This document shows positions 31,455-43,900 of a DNA stretch of 64,000 nucleotides, piece after piece. Under the pieces are notes generated by a model, which searched no databases, was not told the DNA's origin, and worked only from the letters and a program-made list of their open reading frames with translations. Every line of letters begins with the position of its first letter. Within the stretch, counting starts at the first letter, position 1. Origin of the DNA: Sternotherus odoratus (lineage: Eukaryota > Chordata > Testudines > Kinosternidae); NCBI GenBank assembly GCA_032164245.1, contig JAVMKO010000195.1, forward strand, positions 124,001 through 188,000. The letters run 5' to 3'. The translations under genes were made by a program, and so were the position numbers.

Positions 31455-31742
31455 CCGCTCCGAGGATCATCGTCCCCCGGCGATCGGGGATGAGACGCAC
31501 GGCGATCGCCTTCCCGTGCCGGGGTGGGGATCCTACCCCAGGGACAGCACCGTCCCGGGGCTGAGAGACGGGCGGGTTCGGACTGAATCCACATAGTCTA
31601 CCCCCGAGGGGACCCGGACAGGACCTTTCACCTCACCCCGACCTGCACCTTCACCCCACGGAGGGGGACAGAGGCAGCCTCTTCTCCTGCCGCGTCAGCC
31701 CCACGGCTCAGCCCCTGCAGGAGGGTCCCCCCGGCGGTCACA
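31455..31742 (+). pseudogene. Decayed Ig C1 exon of the A/B/C family
   Basis: An acceptor-like TTTCCAG precedes CCGCTCCGAGGATCATCGTC. The sequence then tracks gene B exon 3: TTCCCGTGCCGG, GAGAGACGGGCGGGTTC, GAGGGGACCCGGACAGGACC, CAGCCTCTTCTCCTGCCGCG and CAGCCCCTGCAGGAGG. The frame is broken by in-frame stops, indels and loss of the FYPGDV motif. It ends in GTAAGAG. No linked V or leader exon was found, so it is a relic of a further family member between genes B and C. Confidence 0.75.
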
Positions 31743-31814
31743 TGTAAGAGTCTGTGCCAGGGGGACGTTTCCTTAGGGGACCCCTCGCCCCTGACCTGTC
31801 CCTGCTCACGGGGA

Positions 31815-31935
31815 AGACGCTCCTCTGGTCACACAGTTTGTGGGGGCTGAGCCCCCAGGGCCGGAGCGGCCGGCACAGTTTGTGGGGGCTGAGCCCCCAG
31901 GGCCGGAGCGGCCGGCACAGTTTGTGGGGGCTGGA
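31815..31935. repeat. ~45-bp direct repeat
   Basis: Two and a half copies of CACAGTTTGTGGGGGCTGAG followed by CCCCCAGGGCCGGAGCGGCCGG. Confidence 0.85.
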
Positions 31936-32299
31936 TCGATGATGGGTAGCGAATACCCTGGTGCTACTGCTCTGCCATGGCCTACGTTGGTCACTGTTCG
32001 CTCTGTTCGGGCTCCAGCCAGGCCTGGGACCATGGGGCAGGCCCCTCAGCCCCCAGCCAGCCCCCCGTCTCTGCCAGCCCCCCGCACGAGCAGAAGGAGT
32101 GAGAACCTGCAGGCGCCGATCTGCCCTGCACCCCACAGGTCTCAGCCTTATCCCCAGCATCAGCGTTTATACCACAAGAGACCCCCAGCATCCTGCCCCC
32201 AAACTGCCCTTCTGCCTGCGGGGATCCGGGGCTCTTGCTGGGCCATGGGTCAGTAGCCCACGTCTCCCCCCTGCCCTACTGCTGGGATCAGGAGTGTGG

Positions 32300-33000
32300 G
32301 GGGGTGGCTCCTACCTGTGCCCCTCTCCTGCTCCTTGGGGGAACCACTACCGGTATGTAATCCTCAGCCACCAATTTCTCCCCACACATAACCCCCACCC
32401 CAGCATAAACCCCAATGTGCCCCACATATTAACTGCACCCCACACAACCCCCTCTGCCCCCAACATAACCCCATAGATAACCCAGTGTAACCTCACCTTA
32501 ACCCCAGTATGAAACCCCCATAGCCCCACATATAACCCTGACCTCATGCCCTTGTACCCTCCCCATAACCCCCACTGCCCTGCGCCCCCCCATACCCCAC
32601 ACATAACCCCTCTCCTCACCCCTGCACCCCATGTAACAGCCATATGGCTCCCTCTGTCCTCCTATTACCCACTACATGCCCCTCCCCACCCCATGTCCCC
32701 TCATGCCCCATCCCCCCCTAACAGCCCTGCAACCAACCCCCCAAACTCCTTTCACTCCTGCCCCCCCAGTCCTGCCCCCTCACAGCCTGTCCCCTGTGAA
32801 CTCCCCACCCAGCTCCCTGCCCTTCCCCGCTGACCCCCAATGACCCACTCTCCCCAAACCCCTCTGCCCCCCACTGCCCCAAGCCTCCCCCTCAGCCTCC
32901 ACCCCAAACCTTCTCCTCAGCCTAAAACCTTCCTCATCCCCAAGCGCCTCTCAGCTGCACCAAACGACCCCTCAGCCCCAAACCCATCTGTGACCCCCCC
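32300..33000. other. Pyrimidine/C-rich low-complexity tract
   Basis: Long stretch of CCCCA/CCCAT/AACCCC words with strong strand asymmetry. No gene seen. Confidence 0.6.
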
Positions 33001-33887
33001 CTTGTGGGGTGCCACTGGATGTGCTGGGGTCCCGCTGAGCCGGCCGGTCCTGCCGGCCTGGGGGGGTTTCCCTGGCTCTGGGTTGCTGTGTCCGGCTCTC
33101 ACCCCCTTCCCAGCCCACCCCCTGGCACGGCCACCCCCAGACACAGACTGGGGGGGGGGGATTCAGCTGGGGGGGCGGGGTTGTGTTTTGGCCGGGGGGC
33201 GGGGGCAGGGGAAAGGCTGCTTGGGGCGGCTCTGGGGCAGAAGGGCCGGGTCGTGGGACAGGAGGGGGCCGGGGATCGGAGAAGGGGCGGGCGAAGGGTG
33301 TCGGGTTTTGTGCCGTTAGAAAGCGGGCAGCGCTATGCCCCCCCCCCCCCCGGGCTGGGGGGTGTTTTATGTTGCCGAGCCGGTTCCAGTGAGCGGGTCG
33401 GGGAGGGGGGTCATCGCCGTGCCCGGGTTCGGTTTGTTGGCGGGTCCCTTGCACCCGGTGCGGGGGGATTCGCCGGGCCAGGCCCCCTCGGGCCTCTGCC
33501 GGTCACTGTGGGTTTGGGATTCAGTTCAGGGTCATCCCTCCGGCCGGCACCGAGCTGGGGGGGGACTGAGGGGGGCCCAGTCAGTCCCGGTGTAGGGGGG
33601 GGTCTGCCCTTGATGGGGGCCCAGACCCTGCTCTGGGGGTGTCTGGGACAGGACGGGCCCCGATCCCGGGGTCGCTGCGGGCGCGGCTGTGCCAGATACT
33701 AATCGAGGGCAGGGCAGGGCCGGGACAGCGGCTGGGCCCCGGGTCTCTCTCCCCCCACGGCTCTTCGAACACAGAGATCAACTTCCCCGAACCTCGCCCC
33801 ACGGCCTGCTTCTGCTTCCCCTCGGATGGGACGTTTCTACCCCACCCTTGGCGGGGGCCTGGTGCTGCCCCTTCTCCTGCGCTGCTT

Positions 33888-34705
33888 CCCCCGGGGGGAC
33901 CCCCAGATCCCACCCCCAGCCTGGGGCTCCCCACCCTTCCCCTGGGGGGACCCCCAGATCCCACCCCCAGCGTGGGGCTCCCCACCCTTCCCCTGGGGGG
34001 ACCCCCAGATCCCACCCCCCCAGCCTGGGGCTCCCCACCCTTCCCCTGGGGGGACCCCCAGATCCCACCCCCCCAGCCTGGGGCTCCCCACCCTTCCCCC
34101 GGGGGGACCCCCAGATCCCACCCCCCAGCCTGGGGCTACCCACCCTTCCCTGCCCCCCCCCAGCTCCCAGCCCCAGCGTGGGGCTCCCCACCCTTCCCCT
34201 GGGGGGACCCCCAGATCCCACCCCCAGCCTGGGTCTCCCCACCCTTCCCCCGGGGGGACCCCCAGATCCCACCCCCCAGCCTGGGGCTCCCCACCCTTCC
34301 CTGCCCCCCCCAGCCCCCAGCCCCAGTGTGGGGCTCCCCACCCTTCCCCCGGGGGGACCCCCAGATCCCACCCCCAGCCTGGGTCTCCCCACCCTTCCCC
34401 CGGGGGGACCCCCAGATCCCACCCCCCAGCCTGGGTGTCCCCACCCTTCCCCCAAAGGGACCCCCAGATCCCGCCCCGCAGCCTGGGGCTCCCCACCCTT
34501 CCCCCGGGGGGACCCCCCAGCCTGGGGCTCCCCACCCTTCCCTGCCCCCCCAGCCTGGGGCTCCCCACTCTTCCCTGCCCCCCCAGCCCTTCCCTGCCCC
34601 TCCCGCCCCGCAGCCTGGGGCTCCCCACCCTTCCCCCGGGGGGACCCCCCAGCTTCCCAGCCTGGGTCTCCCCACCCTTCCCCGGGGGGACCCCCCAGCC
34701 CCCCC
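33888..34705. repeat. ~50-bp minisatellite in the gene C 5' flank
   Basis: About 16 units of CCCAGCCTGGGGCTCCCCAC plus CCTTCCCCCGGGGGGACCCC, some truncated, ending about 200 bp before the gene C ATG. It accounts for the long proline/glycine-rich ORFs in all frames here. Confidence 0.95.
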
Positions 34706-34851
34706 ATTGCTCCCCTCTCCCGCCGGTTCCGCCCCGGGTCCCTGCGCGGTGGGGCGGTCGGTGGCGCTGGGAGCCCCGAGCTGTGGGTCCCGCCTCCCCC
34801 TCCGCCCCCTGCCCCTTATCTCGCCCCCCCAGCCCGGCCCCGCCCCGCCGC

Positions 34852-34863
34852 AAAAACGAAACT
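34852..34863 (+). promoter_or_regulatory. IRF-like element upstream of gene C
   Basis: AAAAACGAAACT is one base from the IRF core GAAANNGAAA. It lies about 42 bp upstream of the ATG, after a GC-box-rich block (CCCGCCCC-type). Confidence 0.45.
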
Positions 34864-34904
34864 AACCGGGACCGGGGCCGGGGCTGCACCCACCGCCCCG
34901 CACG

Positions 34905-34962
34905 ATGCCCCTCGCCGTGGCGCCCGGCCTGCTGCTCCTCCTGCTGCTGGCGAGCGGGGCCC
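34905..34962 (+). CDS. Gene C exon 1: signal peptide
   Basis: Encodes MPLAVAPGLLLLLLLASGA with donor GTGAGT at 34963, phase 1. It sits in a GC-rich promoter. Confidence 0.8.
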
Positions 34963-37900
34963 GTGAGTAGCCCCCGGACCCCCCCGGACCCCGACCCGCC
35001 CCCAGGGGCAGGAAACCCGCCCGGGGCCAGCGAGGGGAGGGTGTGTGGGGCGGGCGCAGGGTCCCGGGGCGGGCGCAGGGTCCCGCGGCGACTCGGGGCT
35101 GGGAGCCCGGACACCTGGGTTCTCTCCCGGGGGGGGGGCTGGGAGCCAGGACTCCTGGGTTCTCTCCCGGCTCTGGGAGGGGAGTGGGGGCCAGGACTCC
35201 TGGGTTCTCTCCCGGCTCTGTGAGGGGAGTGGGGGCTGGTGGGTCAGAGCAGGGGGGGCTGGGAGCCAGGACTCCTGGGTTCTTACCCCCATTGGTCCAC
35301 CCCATGGCCAGGCCTCACCACAAACCCACGTCGCGCTCCCTGTGGGTCGTTCCTGCCCCCCAACCCCCTCGCACCCATCACCAGCAACCCGCCCTGGGTC
35401 CTGGGGCTAAATCTCACACACCCCTCCGCCCCCCGGGGACCAGCTCAGGGCTGGCGCCAGGGCCCTGGGGGGCCCAGCGTGGGGCTGCGAGTGTCATGGC
35501 CACAGAGTCGGTTAACGCCGCTGGGGGGACCGAGCCCCAGTCTCCCCATTCGGAAGAAGGCGGGTCGGGCAGATGGGGTTGGCTGTGGGGTGGGGCTCAG
35601 GGTGGTGCTGACGTGGGGGTTGGCTGTGGGGTGGGGTCAGGGGGGTGCTGACGTGGGGGTCGGCTGTGGGGTGGGGGCTCGGGGGGTGCTGACGTGGGGG
35701 TCGGACATGGGACGGGGTCCTGCTCCCCACCCCACTCCAGCGGGGGAACTACTAGGGTGAGGGTGGCCCCTGAGGGGAGCCTGAAGTAGAAGACTCAGCC
35801 TGGGGGGGCACAGGACAGGAGAGGGGCTGGGCTGGGGGCACAGGGGGTGGGTGGGGCAGGAGGTTCAGGCTGGGGGCACTGGGTGGGGGGGGCCTGGGGC
35901 AGTGACCAGGGTGGGGAGATGGGCAGGGGGAACGGGGCAGTGACGAGGGTGAGGGTATTCGGGGGGGGAGGAAATGGGGCAGTGACCAGGGTGGGGGTAT
36001 TCGGGGGGGGCAGTGATGGGGGGGGTTGCCGGGCACCGTGGAAGGGCCACACCACAAGCTGCACAAACAGGAAGCCCGTCGCTTCCTCTCCCTGAGGCTC
36101 GGCGCCACCCGAACCCAGCGCCCGGCCCACGTGGGACACGAGGCTGCCAGGCCTCAGCCTGGAAACCCCCCCGGCGCTGACTGGCCCTTGCAGAGGGGAT
36201 GTGGGCTCCCGTGGGGCTGGGGGGGGGCTCAGTCCCTGGGGGGTGGAGGGGCTCCCCTCAGGTTGCCCCACCCCTGCCCCCCACGCCCCGCTGAGCGGCG
36301 AGTGACCCCCTGTCACGGAGCGCCCGGGCGATGGTCTGAACCTCTCCCTAGGAAGCCAGACCGGACTCCGGGTGAAGGGCCCCTTCTCCGTACACAGCCT
36401 GTTTCCCAGGCCAGGAGCTTCAGGGGTCCCCACTTCCACCTTCCTGGGTCTGTCCTCGGAGCATTCAGCACCTTCTGCCCCTCCGTGTGCTTCCCCCAGC
36501 AAGCCCGCCTGGGCGGGGTCCTGGGGGAGCCCATGGGTTCTGCACCCCAAATCCACAGTCAGACGTGACTCTCAGCCAGCCAGCAGAATAGACGGTTTAT
36601 TTGAGATGTCAGGAACCATCCAACTCACAGCTTCTCAGTCTCAACAGGGTCCATCCAGTTAGGCCTTTCTGGGGTGCTAGGAGGTGAGACCCAGATTCTG
36701 GGCTCCTGCTTCTCCCCCAGGTTTATTCGATGACTTTCATCTGGTCCAACACAGACCATGCAGCGATAGAGCGTGAGCCTTCCGCTGGATCCATCTCGGG
36801 ACCAAGAGGGAGAAGATGGCTTCTCTCCCCTCTCCAGCTAGACCCAGACCCAGACTGACCCAAAGCCCCCTCTCTAGCCACTTCCTGCTCCTTTGTCTCT
36901 TTGTCTGGTTTCCCGGGCTTCAGGTGTTACCTGACCTACCTCCCCCACCAGGGGTCAGGTTACAGCTTCCAGGGATGCACAGAGGGGAGGGCGTTGCCTC
37001 CTTGCTTCCAGCATCAGCCCCTATCCCTTCACATAGACACTTAAGAAATGCATAGGGGAAACTGAGGCACGCACACACAGTACTCCCACTTCGTCACACA
37101 TGTCAGGAACCATCCAACTCACAGCTTCTCAGTCTCAACAGGGCCCATCCAGTCAGGCAGGTCTTTCTGGGGTGCCAGGAGGTGAGACCCAGATTCTGGG
37201 CTCCTGCTTCTTCCCCAGGTTTATTCGATGACTTCTAATCACAGACCATACAGCGAGCGTGAGCCTTCAGCTGGATCCATCTTGGGCCAGAGAGCCAGTT
37301 GGCTTCTCTCCCCTTCCCAGCTAGACCCAGACTGACCACTCCCCCACCTCCAGTCCCTCTGTCCTTTTCTTTGTCTGGTTTCCCAGGCTTGAGGTATCAC
37401 CTGACCTCCCTCCCCCACCTGGGGTCAGGTTACAGCTTCACCCATTAACACCTGCAATGTTTGCTCTGCATCAGCTACACATTCCTTTCCCTCCACATAG
37501 ACACTCAAGAAATGCATAGGGGAAACTGAGGCACACACACACACACAGTACTCCCACTTCGTCACAACCCCGTCTGTCTGTCTGTCCGTGCAGGGGGTGC
37601 TCTGAAGGTCTCCGTCCCCACCTCCCAGATGCGGGTTGTGATGGGCTCCGACGTGTTCCTGGGCTGTCGTTTCTCCGTGGGGGGCCCCGTGGACCTCGGT
37701 CGGCTTGTGGTGCAGTGGAAGCTGGGGGACCGCGTGGTGGCCGAGTTCGATGACGTCCCGTCGTACCCCCGGGCCGGGGCCAGCATGTCCCTGGAGGGGC
37801 TGCGGGTCGGCGACGCCTCCCTGCTCCTCCCGCGGGTGGGGGGCACCGACGCCGGACTCTACACCTGCATAGTCATCGTCCCCCCGACCCGGGAGAGTCA

Positions 37901-40900
37901 GCCCGTGGAGCTGCGCGTGGAAGGTAATGGCGGGTGGGCTGGGGCGGGGGGCAGAGCCCGGAGGGGCCGTGGCTGAAGGTTTGGGACCAGAGCCCCCCCG
38001 TGGCCCCAGCACCCCGGATACATCCTGTCCCGGAGCGCCCGGGCGATGGTCTGGAACCGCTCCCTAGGAAGCCAGACCGGACTCCGGGGGAAGGGCCCCT
38101 TCTCCGTACACAGCCTGTTTCCCAGGCCAGGAGCTTCAGGGGTCCCCACTTCCACCTTCCTGGGTCTGACCTCAGAGCATTCAGCACCTTCTGCCCCTCC
38201 GTGTGCTTCCCCCAGCAAGCCCGCCTGGGCGGGGTCCTGGGGGAGCCCATGGGTTCTGCACCCCAAATCCACAGTCAGACGTGACTCTCAGCCAGCCAGC
38301 AGAATAGACGGTTTATTTGAGATGTCAGGAACCATCCAACTCACAGCTTCTCAGTCTCAACAGGGTCCCTCAGTCAGGCCTTTCTGGGGTGCCAGGAGGT
38401 GAGACCCAGATTCTGGGCTCCTGCTTCTCCCCCAGGTTTATTCGATGACTTCCATCTGGTCCAACACAGACCATGCAGTGAGCGAGCGTGAGCCCTCCGC
38501 TGGATCCATCTTGGGGCCAGAGAGCCAGATGGCTTCTCTCCCCTTCCCAGCTAGACCCAGACTGACTGACCACTCCCCCACCTCCAGTCCCTCTGTCCTT
38601 TCCTTTGTCTGGTTTCCCGGGCTTCAGGTATCACCTGACCTCTCTCCAACAGGTTCAGCTGACCTCCCTCCCCTACTTAGGGTCTGGTTACAGCTTCACC
38701 CATTAACACCTGCAGTGGTTTTGCTTTGCATCAGCTACACATTCCTTTCCCTCCACATAGACGCTCAAGAAATGCATAGGGGAAACCGAGGCACACACAC
38801 ACACAGTACTCCCACTCCCAGATCTGTGTTGGGAGGGCCTGGCCACATGGTGATCTGTGGGGGGAGGGTCCCAGCTGCATTGAGGGGTCAGCCCCACCTC
38901 CCCCGTGGGGCAACAGCTGCCCCTTCCCCATGGGCCAGCCAAGTCTCCATGGGCAGCACCACGGGATGAGGGTGGTTGGGGGGCGGAGGAGGAGGTTGGG
39001 GGGCAGAGGAAGAGGTGGGGGGGAGACGGGGGGAATGAGGGTGGTTGGGGGTAGAGGAAGAGGTTGGGGGGCAGATGGGGTGGATGAGGGTGGTTGGGGG
39101 GCAGATGGGGCAGATGAGGGTGGTTGGGGGGCAGAGGAGGGTGGTTAGGGGGAGCTGACGGGGTCTGGGCCCCATTGACTCTCCCTCCCCCTGGCAGCCC
39201 CGCCCCGTGTCTCAGTGAGGGACACCGTGGTGAGTCCCGGCGAGCTCAGCACCGTGACCTGCAGCGTGAGCAGCTTCTACCCCGGGGACGTGACCGTCTG
39301 GTGGCTGCGGGGTGACGAGGTCGTGAGGGGCCCCGAGACGCCCCCCGCCCAGCCGGACCCCCACGGCCGGTACAACGCGACCAGCGTCCTCCAGTTCCCG
39401 CCCAACCTCCCGGACGCCGACGCCACCTACTCCTGCCGCGTGAACCACGTCGCCCTGGGGGAGCCGATCCAGGAGACCTTCCGGCTGAGTGTGCTCGGTG
39501 AGTCACCCCACAGCACCCCCCACTTCTCTACATGCCCCCGCAGCACCCCCCACTGCCCATCCCCCGCCAGGACCCCCCACTGCACCCCCCTTCTCGACAC
39601 GCCCCCGCAGCACCCCCCACTGCCCATCCCCCGCCAGGACCCCCCACTGCACCCCATTCCCTGCACTGCACCCCCACTTCTCTACATGCCCCCACAGCAC
39701 CCGCCGCTTCCCATCCCCCGCCAGGACCCCCCACTGCACCCCATTCCCTGCACTGCACCCCCGCTTCTCTACATGCCCCCGCAGCACCCGCCGCTTCCCA
39801 TCCCCCGCCAGGACCCCCCACTGCACCCCCCTTCTCGACACGCCCCCGCAGCACCCCCCACTGCCCATCCCCCGCCAGGACCCCCCACTGCACCCCCCTT
39901 CTCGACACGCCCCCGCAGCACCCCCCACTGCCCATCCCCCGCCAGGACCCCCCACTGCACCCCATTCCCTGCACTGCACCCCTACTTCTCTACATGCCCC
40001 CGCAGCATCCGCCGCTTCCCATCCCCCGCCAGGACCCCCCACTGCACCCCCCTTCTCTACATGCCCCCGCAGCACCCCCCACTGCCCATCCCCCGCCAGG
40101 ACCCCCCACTGCACCCCATTCCCTGCACTGCACCCCCACTTCTCGACACGCCCCCGCAGCACCCCCCACTGCCCATCCCCCGCCAGGACCCCCCACTGCA
40201 CCCCCCTTCTCGACACGCCCCCGCAGCACCCCCCACTGCCCATCCCCCGCCAGGACCCCCCCACTGAACCCGCCTTCTCAACACGCCCCCGGAGCACCCT
40301 CCACTTCCCATCCCCCTTCTCGACACGCCCCCGCAGGACCCCCCACTGCCCATCCCCCGCCAGGACCCCCCCCACTAAAACCCCCTTCTCGACACGCCCC
40401 CGCAGCACCCCCCACTTCCCATCCCCCTTCTCGACACACCCCCGCAGCACCCGCCGCTTCCCATCCCCCGCCAGGACCCCTGTCCCGGAGCGCCCGGGCG
40501 AGGGTCTGAACCGCTCCCTGGGAAGCCAGACCGGACTCCGGGTGAAGGGCCCCTTCTCCGTACACAGCCTGTTTCCCAGGCCAGGAGCTTCAGGGGTCCC
40601 CACTTCCACCTTCCTGGGTCTGACCTCGGAGCATTCAGCACCTTCTGCCCCTCCGTGTGTGTTGTGAGGTACTTTGGAGATTGCGAGACAAGGCACACAC
40701 ATGTGGTTAAGTAAATAAAGTAGGTGAGTTTATTGGAAGGTCCCGGTCCGGGCGCTGAGGGGGCTTATCAGATCAGCGCGACCGCAGAAGGAGAACCCGG
40801 TCTCTTCGGAGCCGTAGGCCGGGGAAAAGAGTAAGGAAAGCCCCACAGATAGCCCACAGGAGTGGGCTTAAGTACACTCACACATTTACATCTCATACAT

Positions 40901-43900
40901 ACTCATGTCTCATTTGCAAGCAACAAGCTGATTGGTTACACGCTGTCCTGCCTCAGTTTCCCCATTTGGTTTCCCACGCATTCATTCTCACACAGACGGG
41001 GTAAACACTCACACAGCTGGGAACAGTGGGAACTGTTCCCAAACACACAGATAACAGCAAGGTCAATCTCAGATAATACCACCATTATGCGCTCTCCTGG
41101 AGTTGACTCAGAAGCGTAACTACACTTCCTAGAGATTGTCCATCACAATGTCTTCCGGTCCTAACATTGTGCTTCCCCCAGCAAGCCCGCCTGGGCGGGG
41201 TCCTGGGGGAGCCCATGGGTTCTGCACCCCAAATCCACAGTCAAACGTGACTCTCAGCCAGCCAGTAAAACAGGTTTATTCGATGACTTCTAATCACAGA
41301 CCATACAGCGAGCGTGAGCCCTCAGCTGGATCCATCTTGGGGCCAGAGAGCAAGATAGCTCCTCTGCCCTTTCCAGCCAGACCCAGACTGACCACTACCC
41401 CCAAAACAACTTCCTCCCTTCCAGCCCCTCCTCCCTGCATTCCTGTGTCTTTTCTTTCCCGGGCTGGAGGTATCACCTGACCTCTCTCCCCTCCTGGGGT
41501 CAGGTTACAGCTTCACCCATTAACACCTGCAGTGGCTTTGCTCTGCATCAGCTACACATTCCTTTCCCTCCACATAGACGCTCAAGAAATGCATAGGGGA
41601 AACTGAGGCACACACACACACACACACACTACTCCCACTTCGTCACAGGCTCCCCTCAGGTTGCCCCACCCCAGCCAAGTCTCCATGGGCAGCACCACGG
41701 GATGAGGGTGGTTGGGGGGCAGAGGAGGAGGTTGGGGGGCAGATGGGGCGGATGAGGGTGGCTGGGGGGCATTCCCTGCACTGCACCCCCTTCTCGATAT
41801 GCCCCTGTAGCACCCCCCACTTCCCATCCCCTGCCAGGACCCCTCACTGCACCCCATTCCCTGCACTGCACCCCCTTCTCTATATGCCCCCACAGCACTC
41901 CCCACTTCCCATCCCCCGCCAAACCCCCCCACTTATCTACATGCCTTCGTAACACCCCCAATGGCCTATTCCCTGCCTTGTTACACTCACAGGTCATGCA
42001 CAGCCGAGGGCTGTTACGAATTACACCTACAGGTCAGGCACCCGGTTCAAGGGAACCGCTCTGAATTACACCTACAGGTCACGCACCCGGTTCAAGAGAA
42101 CCGCTCTGAATTACACCTACAGGTCACACACCCGGTTCAAGAGAACCGCTCTGAATTACACCTACAGGTCACACACCCGGTTCAAGAGAACCGCTCTGAA
42201 TTACACCTACAGGTCAGGCACCCGGTTCAAGAGAACCGCTCTGAATTACACCTACAGGTCACACACCCGGTTCAAGAGAACCGCTCTGAATTACACCTAC
42301 AGGTCAGGCACCCGGTTCAAGAGAACCGCTCTGAATTACACCTACAGGTCAGGCACCCGGTTCAAGAGAACCGCTCTGAATTACACCTACAGGTCACGCA
42401 CCCGGTTCAAGAGAACCGCTCTGAATTACACCTACAGGTCAGGCACCCGGTTCAAGGGAACCGCTCTGAATTACACCTACAGGTCACGCACCCGGTTCAA
42501 GAGAACCGCTCTGAATTACACCTACAGGTCAGGCACCCGGTTCAAGAGAACCGCTCTGAATTACACCTACAGGTCACACACCCGGTTCAAGAGAACCGCT
42601 CTGAATTACACCTACAGGTCAGGCACCCGGTTCAAGAGAACCGCTCTGAATTACACCTACAGGTCACGCACCCGGTTCAAGAGAACCGCTCTGAATTACA
42701 CCTACAGGTCACGCACCCGGTTCAAGAGAACCGCTCTGAATTACACCTACAGGTCACACACCCGGTTCAAGAGAACCGCTCTGAATTACACCTACAGGTC
42801 AGGCACCCGGTTCAAGAGAACCGCTCTGAATTACACCTACAGGTCAGGCACCCGGTTCAAGAGAACCGCTCTGAATTACACCTACAGGTCAGGCACCCGG
42901 TTCAAGAGAACCGCTCTGAATTACACCTACAGGTCAGGCACCCGGTTCAAGAGAACCGCTCTGAATTACACCTACAGGTCAGGCACCCGGTTCAAGGGAA
43001 CCGCTCTGAATTACACCTACAGGTCACGCACCCGGTTCAAGAGAACCGCTCTGAATTACACCTACAGGTCACGCACCCGGTTCAAGAGAACCGCTCTGAA
43101 TTACACCTACAGGTCAGGCACCCGGTTCAAGGGAACCGCTCTGAATTACACCTACAGGTCACGCACCCGGTTCAAGAGAACCGCTCTGAATTACACCTAC
43201 AGGTCACGCACCCGGTTCAAGAGAACCGCTCTGAATTACACCTACAGGTCACGCACCCGGTTCAAGAGAACCGCTCTGAATTACACCTACAGGTCACGCA
43301 CCCGGTTCAAGAGAACCGCTCTGAATTACACCTACAGGTCACGCACCCGGTTCAAGGGAACCGCTCTGAATTACACCTACAGGTCACGCACCCGGTTCAA
43401 GGGAACCGCTCTGAATTACACCTACAGGTCAGGCACCCGGTTCAAGAGAACCGCTCTGAATTACACCTACAGGTCACGCACCCGGTTCAAGGGAACCGCT
43501 CTGAATTACACCTACAGGTCACCACCCGGTTCAAGGGAACCGCTCTGAATTACACCTACAGGTCACGCACCCGGTTCAAGGGAACCGCTCTGAATTACAC
43601 CTACAGGTCACGCACCCGGTTCAAGGGAACCGCTCTGAATTACACCTACAGGTCACGCACCCGGTTCAAGAGAACCGCTCTGAATTACACCTACAGGTCA
43701 CGCACCCGGTTCAAGGGAACCGCTCTGAATTACACCTACAGGTCACGCACCCGGTTCAAGAGAACCGCTCTGAATTACACCTACAGGTCACGCACCCGGT
43801 TCAAGGGAACCGCTCTGAATTACACCTACAGGTCAGGCACCCGGTTCAAGGGAACCGCTCTGAATTACACCTACAGGTCAGGCACCCGGTTCAAGGGAAC

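Noticed and set aside
33639..35223. Pro/Gly-rich ORFs of 300-465 codons on both strands
   Set aside because: Produced by the 50-bp GC-rich minisatellite, whose units lack stops in most frames. Composition is not protein-like.
39215..40702. ORFs of 325-399 codons after the gene C C1 exon
   Set aside because: They are read-through of the intron minisatellite past a perfect donor at 39498.
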